The translations under genes and the position numbers were made by a program. A stretch of DNA of 64,000 nt from Branchiostoma floridae (lineage: Eukaryota; Chordata; Leptocardii; Amphioxiformes; Branchiostomatidae): contig NC_049984.1 in the NCBI RefSeq assembly GCF_000003815.2, positions 24,988,878-25,052,877 of the forward strand. The letters run 5' to 3'. Below are positions 1-15,100 of the stretch, piece by piece (positions within the stretch are counted from its first letter, which is position 1; each line of letters starts with the position of its first letter). The notes under the pieces were generated by a model. The model saw only the letters and a program-made list of their open reading frames with translations. It did not search any database and was not told where the DNA came from.

Positions 1-439
1 GTTTTTCAAGGTCTCAGTTCAGTCCTTCTAACTCATGGAATAGTGTTTTCGTGACAATGGGAATTGGCTGACGGAAAAAAAATTCGAGCTGGCTAGAGCC
101 CTGTTCCTGCACCCGTTCTTCAAGTTGTTTTATGTTGCTAAACTCTACATATTTCAGCCATACATGTAAGCCTATATGCTGCTGTGCGCAAAGTCTTCCT
201 CCAAATCAAGAATTTTAAAACTTGGTGTTGTACCCAAGTTATGCTTAGGTCCCAATTCCGAAACGTGGCCCAGCCAGGTTGTTTTCGGGTTTAGAATGTA
301 CTTTTAACAACAACAAAAGGCAAAGTAACAATTCAAAGGGGAAGTCCCTGTGTTATTCTTTTGTGTATATTTTATTGAATTATGGACTCATACTCTAGTC
401 TAGTACTGCTTTCAAACCTGATTTCAAACTTTAGATCCA

Positions 440-440
<1 letters not shown>

Positions 441-483
<43 letters not shown>

Positions 484-511
484 CCAACACACACACACAC
501 ACACACACACA
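441..511. repeat. (CA)n microsatellite
   Basis: About 70 bp of CA dinucleotides with one short interruption. Confidence 0.97.
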
Positions 512-886
512 GATGACACTACATGTACGAGTATCTACCAGAGACTCTATGTTTTACCTCAATTTAGCTTTGGCCAAAGTACTTCAAATGCATTTAAGTT
601 AGCAGTAGTGTATAAGAAACGTCAATGGTATCCAGGCTAGCGTTGAAGGCCACTACATGTAGTAGTAGGTGGTTTCCAACTGGCTGTCCATGTTACCATT
701 ACAGTAGCAGTATGTGACTACAGGCACTGTGATACCACTAAGTCGAAACCACCACAAAGTCTCCATTTTCTCCCTACTGCAAAATTGAATCATCGCAAGC
801 TAAAATGCATTTACAGAAGTCAGAAGATGGCATGTTTCGCATACTTTGTACACAATTTCATTGTCCAAAGTTCCTAAATATTCACT

Positions 887-1277
887 GCAGGGTTCTCCCC
901 AGAATTTTTTAGTTCAGTGGAGGGGCTGGCAAAAATAACCGGCACCACTGTGCTGCGCTTTCATGAAAATGGGTTCATTTTGCAATGACAGAGGGTGTCA
1001 AATACTACAAGTATAATATATTATAGTGATTCCTTTGTTGTGAAGTGGCAAAACAACTATTGTTTTGATCATCACCCATTCACAAGTTTTTGCAGACAAT
1101 GCCGACTGGAAAAGTGATGCCAGTTGGCACAAGAATTTGTGAATTTTCATTAATTTTAGCAAAACTAACCAAGAAAATAGGGAAGAAACACACTAAATTT
1201 CAAACGGAGTATAGTGGAGCTTGGCTAGTAGTATAGTGGAGGGCCTCCGTTATTCCATCCTCTGGGGAGGACTCTGC
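887..1277. mobile_element. Inverted-repeat element, ends GCAGGGTTCTCCCCAGA
   Basis: The left end and the reverse complement of the right end (GCAGAGTCCTCCCCAGA) match over 17 bp with two differences. The interior has no coding frame. Probably a non-autonomous DNA element. Confidence 0.6.
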
Positions 1278-1719
1278 ACTGTAAAAACAGCAGTACCCTG
1301 GTACCAAAGACAGTACTTACATTGTACCAGCCGACAACTGTAGTTTTGCATTGTTATGTTGTTCATCTTTTGTTCCGGATGAGTCTTCAAACTTATTAAT
1401 CACCCCTTGTGCATGTACTATGCTCTTATCATGTACTATGTCCAGTTTGCCAAGCCTTTATTTCTTTAGATGATGTTTACATGTATTTGGAAATGTCAGC
1501 AAAACAAACACTTGTCACAATGTACTTGCAGATAGATTGTATGAATGACGACAACGAAATTAGTCTTGACCACAGTTGAAGAATGTTCGACTTTGAATAG
1601 TGTGTCACCTGTTGCACTGCCATATCATTTTAGTCCGCAATGTGCCATAGTGCAACAATCCAACACATGATATTTCTATGATAGTTTGAAAGTATATCTG
1701 TATGGTCATTCTGGATTCA

Positions 1720-2003
1720 AGCTGGACTGTAATTTCCAACACATAAATCGGGCTTACCCAAATTTTCCACCGGCCAGCTCCAGTCTTTGTCAAGGAATGG
1801 GTAGTCAACTGCTCCTGTGACGTCATGTTATGTAGATAGAACATGTGACTTGGTGAGCAGTGGATCATAAGTGGCAGAAATCCTATCTGCATAACGCTAC
1901 GTCACAGACACACTGGATTGGTCATACCTTGACCAAAACTGGAGTTTGTCAGTCGAAAATTCGGGTAAGTCCAATTTTTGTGTTGGAAAGTACAGTTAGA
2001 CTT
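1720..2003. mobile_element. Inverted-repeat element with long imperfect arms
   Basis: Arms contain TTTCCAACACA and GACTTACCC-type sequence at both ends and CCAGTTTTGGTCAAGG further in. A related copy, less complete, lies at 34830-35135. Confidence 0.55.
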
Positions 2004-2654
2004 TTATCAAACATTTTCTATGATGCAATGAGGTATTCAAACAGAAAAATCTTGGCCTAGCGGCAAATGTAAATAAAATAAAAAGTTTGTACCAAACGAA
2101 GCGGTACGACAATTAAGCGGGTCAATGCACTTGTGTATATATTTTGTGTACATTACCGTCTTCTCACCACAGATTGTACAGTTCAGATTCAGCAGAGAAA
2201 TATTTTTACAAAGTCTTACATATGTATACTATATTATGTATATGCAAGAAACTATAGGAAAAATGTGATTGTTTTTATGCACTGAATGTTTGTGTGTACA
2301 TAGATAGAGTAGTCTTGTAGGCTTTCAGAGAGCCAAGATATGATGGAGAATTGTAAATAAACTTTTGAGTTTCAAAGCGATCTGTTCTGATGAATAAGTG
2401 TATATTATTTTGGCAGTATATATTTGTTGTCTGGACTCCCTTTAACACTTTCATGTTTCCCGAAAGGAAAACATATTGTTTTTGCTGGTGTCTTCTTCTT
2501 CTGTCATGAACCAATCAGAACACAGTAGCATCAGCATATTATAAGATGTTATTAACATACAGCAAATATGAACAAAATATTAGCTATTGCAGTAAATAAG
2601 GTAGTGGTATTTTTTGGCGCCGCCTCATGGCCGAGCCCAATGTTTTTTTTCGAA

Positions 2655-2866
2655 TACCGTAAATGCAGAAATGTTCTCAGTGGATTAATGTTCGCAGTTT
2701 TCGCGGTGACCACTTCACCACGAACTTAAAACCACCGCGAACATTTTTCTATTATGGTATTAGACTGGAGTCTAAGGTGTTACCGCGAACTTAAATCCAC
2801 CGCGAAAAGTCTTTTTTCCCGCTACCGCGAAATTAAATCACCGCAAACTTAAATGCATTTACAGTA
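2655..2866. mobile_element. Inverted-repeat element rich in CCGCGAAC blocks
   Basis: Ends TACCGTAAATGCA and TGCATTTACAGTA are complementary. The interior repeats CGCGAACTTAAA-type blocks several times on both strands. No coding capacity. Confidence 0.6.
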
Positions 2867-3139
2867 GCTTGACAGAATGCAAATTACTGGAAGGGAAACA
2901 TTCTGTAAAATGTTGCCTTTCTAGTCTTAAACATAATATCATATCTATAATTACTAATAATATTACATGTAATATACAACAATGGTAAGAAAATATTTTG
3001 GGCTTTTGCAAATTCATTTTTATCCTCTGATCACGAAGATGTCTGGAATGTTATTCAAAGGATGGTACAGTAGTTGCATATTCAAACAACATAGCTCAAA
3101 CATGGCCATCCTTCTGTGGAAATTCCTGAGTGTAGCTGT

Positions 3140-6100
3140 TTATAAATCAGGTGTCTTGTCAGGAAGGCACACCTGGAACAGCTGCTGGTAACGACGGAGG
3201 AATGCACCTGAAAAGCAAAAAGTGTTGTGATGCAACAGTTGTATTTGTATTGGCGACATCTAGGGTTCCTGTAGGCCATTAATACCTCCGAGAAAAAAAT
3301 GGTGGTTTCGTGTTGTCTGTGCGTGTGTTAGTGCTTTTGCGCATTAGTGGTCTGCATTAGAACTACTGTTGTTAAAATAAGAACTGGTTTAAATTTGTGA
3401 CCAGGGACGTGTACCTGCGAAGCTATAACGGAGAGGCCCCCGTATATAGAGTATCCAAGGGGCCCCTAAGTTCGGGCCACTTTTTTCTTAAATCATATTT
3501 AAAGTGAAATAACCTTAACATTCTCCCTTTCCACCTGAAAATAAATGAAACTGAAAGTGGCAAATTTACGATACAGAGGCGAATTTAGGGCCCCCTCCGT
3601 TACTGTGTTACGCCGAAAGGCTGATTGTTGATCAACACAAATACTGATGTTACCAGAAGCAGACAGTCCACCTACCATAGACCCTCTCCAGTACCGCCGG
3701 CTTGTCGGTACGCCTGACGCAGAGGAAGTAGAACGGCAGGCCGGTGAGGGACAGCGCGATGCCGATGAGCGGGTTGTACGGGTTGGTGTAAAACTGCATC
3801 ACCACCAGGAACACACAGGCCAGGAAGAACAGGATCGGGAAGATCAGGGGCGTCTGGAATCAACAATCGTAAAATTGCCATTGATACATCGACGAAGGTT
3901 AGACATTAGGGGTGGGTACTGGTACAGAAAATTCAGGTCCAGGTCCGGTTCAGGTCCAGAGGATCAGGTCCAGGTCCGGACATGAACCACCCTGAACCAC
4001 CTTATTGTCTGTGAATGAGCAATACTCAACAATGGTCCATTTCGCTACAAAGGATTCTGTTTGGTGGAGTATCCGACGTCCATTGACGTTTTAAAATCCT
4101 ATCTTTATGAAAGAAAAACACTAAATGCTTCTGTACCCACCACTGTTAGACATCCAAGTAAAGACATGATGATTTGCCCGATTTACATGGATGACAAAAA
4201 CCAAAACCTAAAAACAGATGCGAGAGTGCGAATAAAAAACAAAATTTGACAAAAATATAGCCTTCATTATGAAATCTAAGTGGCTAGGAAGGTTGAACAG
4301 GTGACTGAACACAGAATATGTGCCTCTATAGTGGATGAATCCAAGTCAGTGGACTGCATCACAGCTGTCTACTACAATCATGACAATCACATTTCTAAAT
4401 TTCTTCACGTGTGTGTGTTTTCTTGTCTTTTATATTGTTTTGTTCCCCAAGTGACTGTAGCAGTAACTGGTTATAAAAGTTCACTAAAGTAACGGATGGA
4501 CCTTAAACGGCCTCGGGAGATCAGGCTTCCTCCACCGCAGGATAAGTAAGGCGGCCACGGCGGCACCCACCCCGGTCCACCGGATGAAGGCGTAGTACGT
4601 GATCAGTGTGTAGATATCGCCGAACAGGAGGATAATCAACGCCAGAACGCCCTGGTGGATTTATAAAGGTTAAGATAGAAATATGAAGTCACAATGTTTA
4701 TTTTGACCCCATTCATCCCTCCATCCATCTATCCATCCGTCCATCCATCCTTCCATCCCTCCGTCCATCTATCCGTCCATCCTTCCGCCCATCCTTCCGC
4801 CCATCCTTCCATTCATTCATCCATCCATCCATCCATCCATCCGTCCGTCCATCCATCCATCCATCCATCCCTCCATCCTTCCGCCCATCCTTCCATCCAT
4901 CCGTCCATCCATCCATCCTTCCATCCGTCCGTCCATCCATCCCTCCATCCGTCAATACATCCATCCGTCCGTCCATCCATCCCTCCATCCATCATCCATC
5001 CATGTATCCCTCCATCCTTCCGCCCATCCTTCCATCCATCCATCCATCCATCCATCCATCCATCCATCCATCCTTCCATCCTTTCATCCAAAATCGTTGT
5101 ACTGTGTATCTTTTAATTCCGTACAGGAAAACACACACAAACCAGACATGAGCCATATAACCTCACCAGTTAATGTATTTTACTCTGGGAAACCTGCTCG
5201 AGAAGCTTCGCAAATAAGAGTCGCAAATAAGAGTTACCGATCCCCTGCCTAACGCGCGCCCTCCCGCCTCTATGCACCCGCCCCACTACCAGCTGGCTCC
5301 ACTTACGCCGGTCCCCAACATCGCTCGCTTCTCGAAAGAGGCTCGTGTTAGTAGGGGCCAGCTGGTTCGAGGGCCGGCGGGTGTTAGGCGGCGGGTGTTC
5401 CGTGCGTGCGTGTTGTAGGTTTTGGTAAACTTTGCGTGGCTCGTTAGGAGTCTGCGTTTTCCCAGGGTAATGTATTTCGGCTGCATTGTAAAATCAAGTC
5501 CGGACAGTGTGAGTCAGAGATCACAGTCAAACATGTCACAAGCATCTCTATGCATCGTCGTATTCTCAATAAAGGGTAAGACAAGTCACGACGTTCTACA
5601 GAATGAGTACGTTTGGTGGCGTCAGATTTTACACTCAAGATTAACGGTGCTGTTCTATACAGAAACATTATAAGTGGTATGTGAATGAGGGATTTTTAAG
5701 ACTTTTTCTCAATCATTGTAAAGAGAGAGAGATTCCTGCCAACTGGCAGGGTTGCGATGCTGTCGGCAGCTTGAAAAATCACGTGGACTGGTTCCAAGTC
5801 GGGAGCCAACGTTGTGAGGAGGGCGAAGCCGAAATGACCAACGTTGTTCCTAGAGAGCACGAAGTCCTTGCACCTGGCGGGCTTAGGTGGTGGCTGGAGG
5901 ACGGGAGTGCTTTCCGTGGGCCTCGTCTGGGCTGCGTCAGCCAGGAGCTGGGTCTGGGCTGATTCCACTAGCGTAACGGGAACCTCCGTTTTCAAGGCGG
6001 CTGTGACAGGTAAAGTAGAGCTACGGCCTGTGTCAGATAGAGTAGGGGTACGGCCTGCCTTCACGGTAACCGTGGCGTGCGCAGTTGTGACAGGTAGAGC

Positions 6101-9100
6101 AGGGATACGGCTAGCTGGCTTCACGGTAACCGTCGCGTGCGCAGTTGTGTCACCCAGAACAAGGGTGCGGAGCAACTCCTCCTGCCTCACCTCAACAGCG
6201 GGCTGGGCATCTCTTTTATCAGCCAGAGAGTTCCAATTGGTGCGGGGCGGTTTCTGTGGCTCCGTTGAACTCGCCGACTTCGTATCTGCGACATTCAGGC
6301 TCTTGGTACTTGGCGGCTTCTGTGGTCGGACTGAAACCACAGTAGCCTCTGAAGGAGTGGAGCTAGTCTTTCCCAGCAGCTCGTCCTTGCGCTCTTGAAC
6401 TGAACGGCTGTGTTTGGAAGAGAGGATCAAAGTCAGGCATCGTTCCTGTGAACGCAAATATATACAATACTACTTCAATCGGGTATCTCATTTTAGAAAC
6501 TGCGGCAGTTGGCAGTTTCACTGCGTCCGAGCTCAACGATTTGACTGAGCGCTCATCGATAAGAAAATGAATCTCTTTTACGCTTTTTGTGTTTTGTTGT
6601 CTTTTCAGTCATACTTGTATACGTTTTTTATGATTTTCCCATATATCATAAAGTCAATGGTAGCACATATCCGGTTCAGGACGCAGCTAGGCCGCTAACG
6701 TGCCTCTATCGTTAGTGAGATGGTGAAATATTTGTGCAGTTATGAGATACATAAAAATTTCAGGTCGAATACAGAATCTATACCATACGATTCCGCTAGG
6801 GGGACCATGATCAAACTTAAGTTGTCCTTCGTTTCCCTGGCAGCTAACCATTATACCATAGCCAAAAAATGGAATTTAAAACATAGCTTTCTTTGCGAAT
6901 GTGGTTATAAGTATGAGATGAGGACTTGGTCGGCATCAGCCAGTGTCTGGACGGGAGTTATGCAAGGCTGGCCGGTCAGAGCCTCGAAACTACTCACGAG
7001 TTGACTCACGTAAGTGGACCTGTAGATGATAAGTGTGTGAAAAGATGTACACATACTGACCACAGCTGCAATGTAAACACTTTCTAAAGCTAAAAGGTCA
7101 AGCAAACAATTATTTTGTATCACCTCACGGTACTAAGCTTTTGTATAGTAGATTGATTTCCTAGAATTGTCGTTTAGAAGCAGAAACTTTCATACGTTGT
7201 ATCTGATACAATTGTCGACTAACAGTAGCGAAGTTATCATCAATATGAGCTGAAGAGAAATAGCCAGTTCAAGGGAATAAATATCGACATATCATCCAGA
7301 GCTTTCTTCAACGTTAATAACCAGAAAACAATTTTATCAACCACATGCGGTATGAACAAAAGTTAAGATTCCATCACTGTAACGTTTTAAAGATGTACTG
7401 AAAATAAAAACTACTAACGTACCTTGCCAAGCGCTCCCTTCTCGAATGTGTTTTGTCTGATGGACAAGAAGACTGTGCCATTTTCACTGACATAAACAAA
7501 GAAATTCACCAACAAGTCAGCCAGAAGTATAGGATAAGCACACGAACGATGCAATCCTGTTCGTAGGTGATTTGTTTGTGCCGCGTTGCTACGAGAGCAA
7601 ATCGAAGACTTGTTCTGGAACATCATTGACGAACTTCGTGAATGCTGTTCCAGAACAATTAAAAAACAACGTTGCTTCGTGAAGTTGTTGGAACGAGTAT
7701 TGGAACGCAGGTTGATTTGACGACGCGTAGATAACAAATCATATTTCGCCTGTTGTCTTTTCATCAGAATTGTTTTTTTAAATCAGTGGTTCTACGCGCT
7801 AGCAGTTTTAAAGTAGTAACAGCTCTACATGGAAAAAACTTAGCCTCAGCGCAAAGTCTATTGAGAAGTTTTAATGGCGTCACGGGCATGACGACATTTT
7901 TCAAGCGACGATTGTATATATATTTCAGTCTATTTTACAAGAAAAAGGTGTCGGTTTATACCTTTGTATCTGTCAAAACACGATTCGTAGATTATAATTG
8001 TTTTCCATATAGAAGAGCAAGATGGTTGCTACATCTGTATCCTTATACCTCCATCCATCCATCCATCCTTTCATCCATTCATAGCCTGAGTATCATCCTC
8101 CGTAGTAACCGCTGGCGAAAGTCGTGAGCCAGCGGTTACTACGGAGGATGATACTCAGGCTAATCCATTCATCCACCTATCCTTTCATCCATCCATCCAT
8201 CTATCCATCCATCCATCCATCCATCCATCCATCCATCCATCCCTCATACATCCCTCATCCTTCCTTCCATCCATCCATCCATACATCCATCCCTCATCCA
8301 TCCATCCATCCATCCATCCATCCACCCATCCATCCATCCATCCATCGATACCGGATATTACGTCACCCACATTAGCCAGTAGTGCCGGAAGTGGCGTCAG
8401 TCTGGTGACGTGGATCATGGAGATGAAGACTGGCAGGTGACCTTCCCGACCTCCAACGTAGTACATTCTACATGAACAGAAAAATTACACACTCTTTCAA
8501 AGTTCCACGACCCCATACCTTCGCCAAATAATCCTACCTTTCTTTACAACTGCTGTTTTAATTGTTTGTCATTAATTATGCAAATAAGGTTCTCATCTGC
8601 ATAAATTATATCAGTTGATTATCTCCTCTACCAGACACCAGACGTACACAATCTATGTTAAGAAAAAGGCTTTTATCGCATTTTCTGATGATTTATGCAA
8701 ATGAGGATCTCATTTGCATAATTGATGTTCAACGATGTTCACCTGTACATAACTTCCAAATGCACCAAGTAAGAAGTTACTGTCATTTACTACAATGAAA
8801 GCATAGCATTTTCTCATTAATTATGCAAATAAGGTCTTTATTTTGCATAATATATATCAATCAATATTCTTCTCCTTCTCAGTTACAAATGGTACACGTT
8901 GCAATGGTCCCATAATGGAACTGAGCGTGTTCATAAAATTTCCTAATTAATTATGCAAATTAGATACCAATTTGCATAATTAATATTTCATTATCTGAAA
9001 CATCACTTAAGCTATCTACATACCAAAAATCATAACAATTCGTTAACCCCTTTTTGAGTTATTCCCTTTTAAAGTCTGACACTAAACCTGCCCTGCAGTT

Positions 9101-12100
9101 CTAAAACAAGCCGCTAGGGGGCCCAAACATGCACCACTTACTTTTGGCATCAAGAGCTGTCTACCACTAAAAAATCATAGCTGCAGCATGTTCAGAACTT
9201 GAGATATCAAACCAGGAAGTTCTGCTGCAGTATCGTAACGGGCTGCTAGGGAGCCCAAAATCTAATCGTTTTCAGGTCTCACCAAGACCTACCCACATAC
9301 CAAATATCAATACAATTCATTCAGGCGTTCTTGAGTTATGCTGGTCTTCTACATACATACATACAAACAGACAAACGCTACCCAAAATATAACCTTCTCG
9401 GCGAAGGTAATAATGATACTATCTTGTACCACCACAAGATCTGCTTTGAGATTAGTAGTATACGGCCGTCCCCCGGGACAAATGTGTGGCTTCGGGCCCG
9501 GTAGGGGGCTACAGACCCTACGGGCACCGGTGCAAATGTGACCAAAGCGTTAGCCAGTAATATGTCAGCAACGCCACGACAGTACCGTCAGCATAACGTT
9601 GCTCACCTGGCTGACTGGAAAATTGTGGAATTGAGGGTACCAAAGGTGGACATTGCGACAAACACTGGGATGCACCAGGCCATGACTCCCAACATTCTCC
9701 TGGCGAACTCCTAGAGGTGAGAAAGAGACAAAGTTTTGGCGCAGTCAAATTATAGAAATCATTTTAACGCACAATTCAACATTGATAGAAGCAAACTGAC
9801 TTACAAGGCACATTGAACATAAATTACGTATAAAAGCCTCGTCAAAATCGATGTCCAGTTGCTTGAGTTATTGCTATTTGGCGTTTTTATAATACCTGGA
9901 TGTATAACCTTCATCGACGTATGGAAAGCCCCTGTTTTGACTTTTTTTTCTTCATTGGGGGTACCGTACCTGTATACGTAAGATACACCGCTGCTTAGAA
10001 GCGACCTCTTCTGAGACAAAACCAAAGTGCCATTGATTTCATTGTTTTTCTGACTCCTACCTACCTATCAAATATCATCAGGATCCATCCATGGCCTCTC
10101 AAGTTTTCAAGTCTCTATAGTTGACAGACAGACACACACAGAGACAGATGAACACACCTAAACCATAACCTTCTTAGTGAAGATAACAACAACAGCTTGA
10201 CCACGTACCACTGCCACGGCGTCTACCGCTAGTACCTCGGCGCTGGTCAGTACGGTGTAGTAGGAGACATTGGTCAGCATGTAGATCAGCATTACCAACC
10301 CCAACCCGCCAAAAATCGCACGAGGCATGTTTCTGTGGAAAGAGATGAAAATTTAGTTTGATGTTAGATTACTTACGTCTTGCGGCTGCTGTTACAAAGT
10401 AGAAATTATATCATTTTTCATTCGCGATGAACGGGTTTAAAATTGTTATGCGAGCATTTGATCTCCCGACTGAATCGATGACATTAGAATGGATTAATTA
10501 ATGAACGCTTTAATTTATTGCTAGAGAGTTGATACGTAATGTATGGAAACAACAATAAAGCAATCAAAATAAGGATACCAGTCTATTATAAAAACTATGA
10601 CCACGGGAATATTAAGGACGGAACGTCGGATTTTCACTGCATATTAAGCGTTTGTATGTATCTGTTATAATAAAGTCTCTCTTTTGTAAAGCGCTACATA
10701 TGTATTAGCCTATTAAGAAAGCATATATGGAGTCGGGACATGAAATATCAAGTTCGTGCTTGTATTTGGCACGGGTTTACTAGAATTACATGTGATTTTT
10801 ACATGTGATCATATTAGTATTCTTTAACCTTTGTCTATCTACAACTGATTGCTGACAATACTAAAATGGGATTCAAAGTGACAAGATAGTTACACCTGAC
10901 TGGGTCTCGTAGCTCCTCAGTCACAAAATTAAGACCGTCCCTAGAAATGAAAGAAATCATCAAACTTAATGAATTAACTTACACTACACTATCACAAAGC
11001 TTTAAACGATTGTTTGGAACTGATATGTTATAGTATTTTTACATTCATTTCACTCTCTAAATTTGTCTTGTTCTCTCCTCTTACACCAAACTCATTCCCT
11101 TCAAAATGAAGTTGAAATACATAAAAACAAAATGTGACACTTCAGACATTTTATAAACGTACCATCCAGAATACGCGTACAGTCCTGAATACAGCGCCTG
11201 CGCGATACCTCCCACCGTAGTCACACCTGCAAATGTGTCCTGCCAGTTTTCATTCTTTCCTGTTCGTGAAAAAAGAGAGGAAATTTATAAATCATTGAAA
11301 AATATTGACTTAAACCCTTTTGTTCCAACTTATAGCTGTGAAACGCAGTTGTGCGCGAGAAGATGGAGTCACCACAAAGGCCAGACTTGAGGGAATGACT
11401 TGAAAGTAGCTATACACCTTTCTCACGCGGCGGCCATGATAGATCCAAGAAGAGGTCAATGAGGCAAACAGACAAAACTTATTTCTAAAATCAGGTCCCA
11501 TTTAGTTTTCCCCCAAACCACACAAATTTTCATGATATAAGATGGAATAATAAATATTACAAGAAGTGTTATGCACCGAAAAATGTTGCAATTTAGAGTA
11601 GTGTAGACTGACCCCAAAGTCCATTAAGAGATGCAAAATAAAAACATAATAATGCAAATTTTTAACGAATTTGCAGCCATCCCCTTATTGGTCGATTTCC
11701 TAATTGGCAGGCTACCATTGGTCGAACTGCTAATTATGATGGACAGCCTTTTGTTTGCCACATTGAACTCGTTTTAGATCTATCATGGCCGCCGCGTGAG
11801 AAAGGTGTATAGAGGTCAGAGGTGGTAGAACTAGTCATATGACAGACATTCTACGCCATGTCAATGAAAGAGGCTAATAATGTGGAGGCAAGTGGATGTA
11901 TCCTTTTTAGTCTGTAGTATGTTTAAGTATTTGATATTTATCTATCTATTTTATTTACCTATCTATTTATCGGTTTTACTAAAGTATACAGACATGAACA
12001 CCAAAGATTTTACAACAAATATGTTGCCATGGCAAATAGCTATACTTTCCATACGCTAGTCACACTCACTGTACAGTGATAGAAAGTGATAAATGTATAC

Positions 12101-15100
12101 TTCTAATCCATAGCTATATTTGCATAATCATTGAATCATTAAATATTTCACTGAGGTGTGATCTCTTCAAACTCTTGTTTGAGAAAGCGGGCTATGTTTG
12201 CTACGCTTGATCTGTATTTAGACATTGACTTTCACATATCTAAACGTATCTGACATGAAGTCTAATTAGGTTGTCCAGCTCACCCATGCCTAACGACACG
12301 AAGCCCGCCACTATGATGATAACCAGCGCGAACAGTTTGGTGATAGTGAACAGGTCCACTACTCGGGTTCCCCAGCGGACCTTGGCACAGTTGATGAAGA
12401 TCAGGACGCCTGGATGGAAACATGGAGAAGGATCGAAATAGATCAGTAATATGTCAAGATAAAGGCCCACAAAAAGTAAAGAAAACCCATCTGAACATTA
12501 TAAATCGAAACAATGGCCGAGACAACGGCTGTTCTCTTTTTCGGGGCCTTTACCAAATTTGGCATATTACCTTCAATTCTTGTCGCCGCACACATGCGAC
12601 ATTTGACGGACATGCAGACCCTCTGTCATTGGTTGAACATAGAATTGCCGTGCTATCATTGGTTGAACTGCTTTAATTAAGATTGACAGATCGATTTATC
12701 ATTTTTACCTTATCACTAGATTCCGAATTATGGCTTTGCGATTTTCTTAATTTCGCTGCCAGCAGTGAGAATTTCACCAAGAACCAACGACAATTCTCTC
12801 ATTCTAACTTACAATTATACCTTTGCTTAGGAACGAGGAAAGGAATGTTGGACTTCAGTAAACGATGAATAGAAATAGGGAAAATTCAAAGGTATAATAT
12901 AGACAACAAATTTTTCTGGTAAACTATTATACCCTGTTCACCATTATCCGCAGGGTAACCTACATCCGTTGTGTTTAAAAACATAAAGCATTGTCAAGTT
13001 GACGGACAGTGGTTTCAAATAGTAACATTTCAAAATGTCGAAATTTGAAACCACCCTTAGTCGACTTGCTATCCCTAAATGTCATGTTGTTTAAAACAAC
13101 GAATATAGGTTACCCTGCCGATAAAGGCGAACTAGTATTGCATCAGATTGAACAAAAATCGCTTTGTGCATGTTTTTGTGCCACATCCCCTCACGTTAGC
13201 TATCCTCAGTGGATGGTCCCCCATCCTTGACCCGTCCCACATGTCCGCTGACGGAAAACTTCCTACAGGACTTCTCCCAACAAGGTGCAAACGGGGAGAA
13301 AAAACATCTGGTCGCCTGATAGGAGGGTCTGCTTGGGGGTTCCTCACAACGATTTACGCCTAATTCAGAAAAACTCCCTCATATTACGCTAAATCAAGGA
13401 AGGACGCTTTAATTTGGTCACCTTGCTGCGGATTACGTAGATAAGACGGTTTTCTCTGCGAGTTACGGGAAATAAAAATAGGCTGCCTAAGCCTTACGGA
13501 AAAGAGCATGCAGACCCTCTGATAAGTCGCTAGAGGCAGAATGTTTTGGTCTCTTTTGGCTCAGAACTAATTCGACTTCGTGAGGACAGTCCTCTCCAAT
13601 GATAAGATTACTTTCCCTCATAGTAAAAACATTGATTATACGTCGATGAAGGTTAGACATTTGGGTAGAAAGATATACGCCAAAAGCAGTTACTCAAGCA
13701 ACTATAGATATGATGCAACAGTCACTGACGAAAGACGTCGGGTGGCTGTCAGTGACCGTTTCCCAAATCATATCCAGTTGCCTGAGGTACTGCTTTTTGA
13801 CGTATGAAAACTGATAATATGAAAACTTTCAGAAAGTCACTCAGAATTCCACCAAAATTTCGTATCAATCGTTTACCCCTCTACGAAGTTTTTGACATGG
13901 CAAAATGTATTGAATCTGTCCAAGAATTTCGAAGCACTCTGGTAGAAATCGGACGGTACCCAGGCTATGAATGACCTACATTTTAACAAGAAACTCGGCC
14001 ACAAGTTGATATTTATCATATGTTGAGGGAAAGATTGTGACCCTTTCCTCACTCCCACGTTAATGGTAGCCTCTGTGCCAACCCTCCCGCTGGTAAGAAA
14101 TACAAAACAGTCTGCAAATTGTCACCGCTCCCTCAAAAGTTTGCTTGGGGATTTCTGGTTTACTTAAAGGCCACAGTAAGTAAGCTATATGGATGACATC
14201 ATCTGCACACTCCAAATCTAATGCGAGAGGTCGAAAAAAAAAGATGGGTAAAAAAAACAAGATTTTCAAAATATTCACCATAAATGTACAGCGACAAAAC
14301 AAGGTATTATAGTCAACAGGTCTTTCATTTCTGTATTCAAGAGGTGCAAAAAGTGACAGCCTTGTAGACTGGTATCATTTACCAAGTTGACAACAACTAC
14401 AGCCATGGCTACCAAATTAGTGCCACTTTTTCTATAAAACTATCCTTGTTCATTTCTACACCTACGGTCATGGCTACATGTTACTCTACTCACTAGACTA
14501 GTATCACTTTTGTACAGTACAATCAAGGCTACCACGCGATCTCTTTTCCCATTTTGGTACTTTTCGTCATGTTCACCATCTCGGTGTGGTCTTTTTTTTT
14601 CAAAACCAGCAAAAAGGTAAACTAGCGCACTGATGTCATTCATAAAATTTACTTGCTGTGGCCTAAAACGCGATAACAATTTTTTGAGCTGAATTCTAGA
14701 CAACCCCCCAGTTGGACTGCGCAAAATATCAAAACATTTGCCCTTCCAAAACGAGTGCTAGGTAGAATATAAGTGGAAAGTTTACTTGCAAGTTCGTGCC
14801 CGTAGGCTAATTGCAAGTACGTGTACAAACAAGATAGGGGATACGCATGTAACAATGAACCGTGATAAATGTTATTGTACAAAGAGATTACTTGAATACC
14901 AGTGTTAATTTCTAGATAGGTTGGATCTGACTTCTTTTTGAGAGGAAGACAAAGGGCCACACTTTTTCTACAATTTGTGGGTTTTGTGACTTGAAGAGTA
15001 AAATGTCTTTCTATTCGTCCGTAAATGTGGGAAAGTTTTCCCTGGGAAAACGCAGACTCCTTCGAGGCTCGCAAGGCCTAGTTTACCGATCCCCACCACA

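Larger units (their letters stand above)
1..3139. other. Region downstream of the SLC7 gene, repeats only
   Basis: No convincing gene. It holds a (CA)n run and three inverted-repeat elements listed separately. Small open frames here are not supported by similarity or splice structure. Confidence 0.6.

Noticed and set aside
4694-5116. Open frames of PSIHPS and of Asp-Gly-Trp-Met repeats on both strands
   Set aside because: They are translations of the (TCCA)n array; any frame of such an array is open.
5844-6398. 184-residue plus-strand frame
   Set aside because: It lies antisense to the longer minus-strand frame and has no splice or family support.
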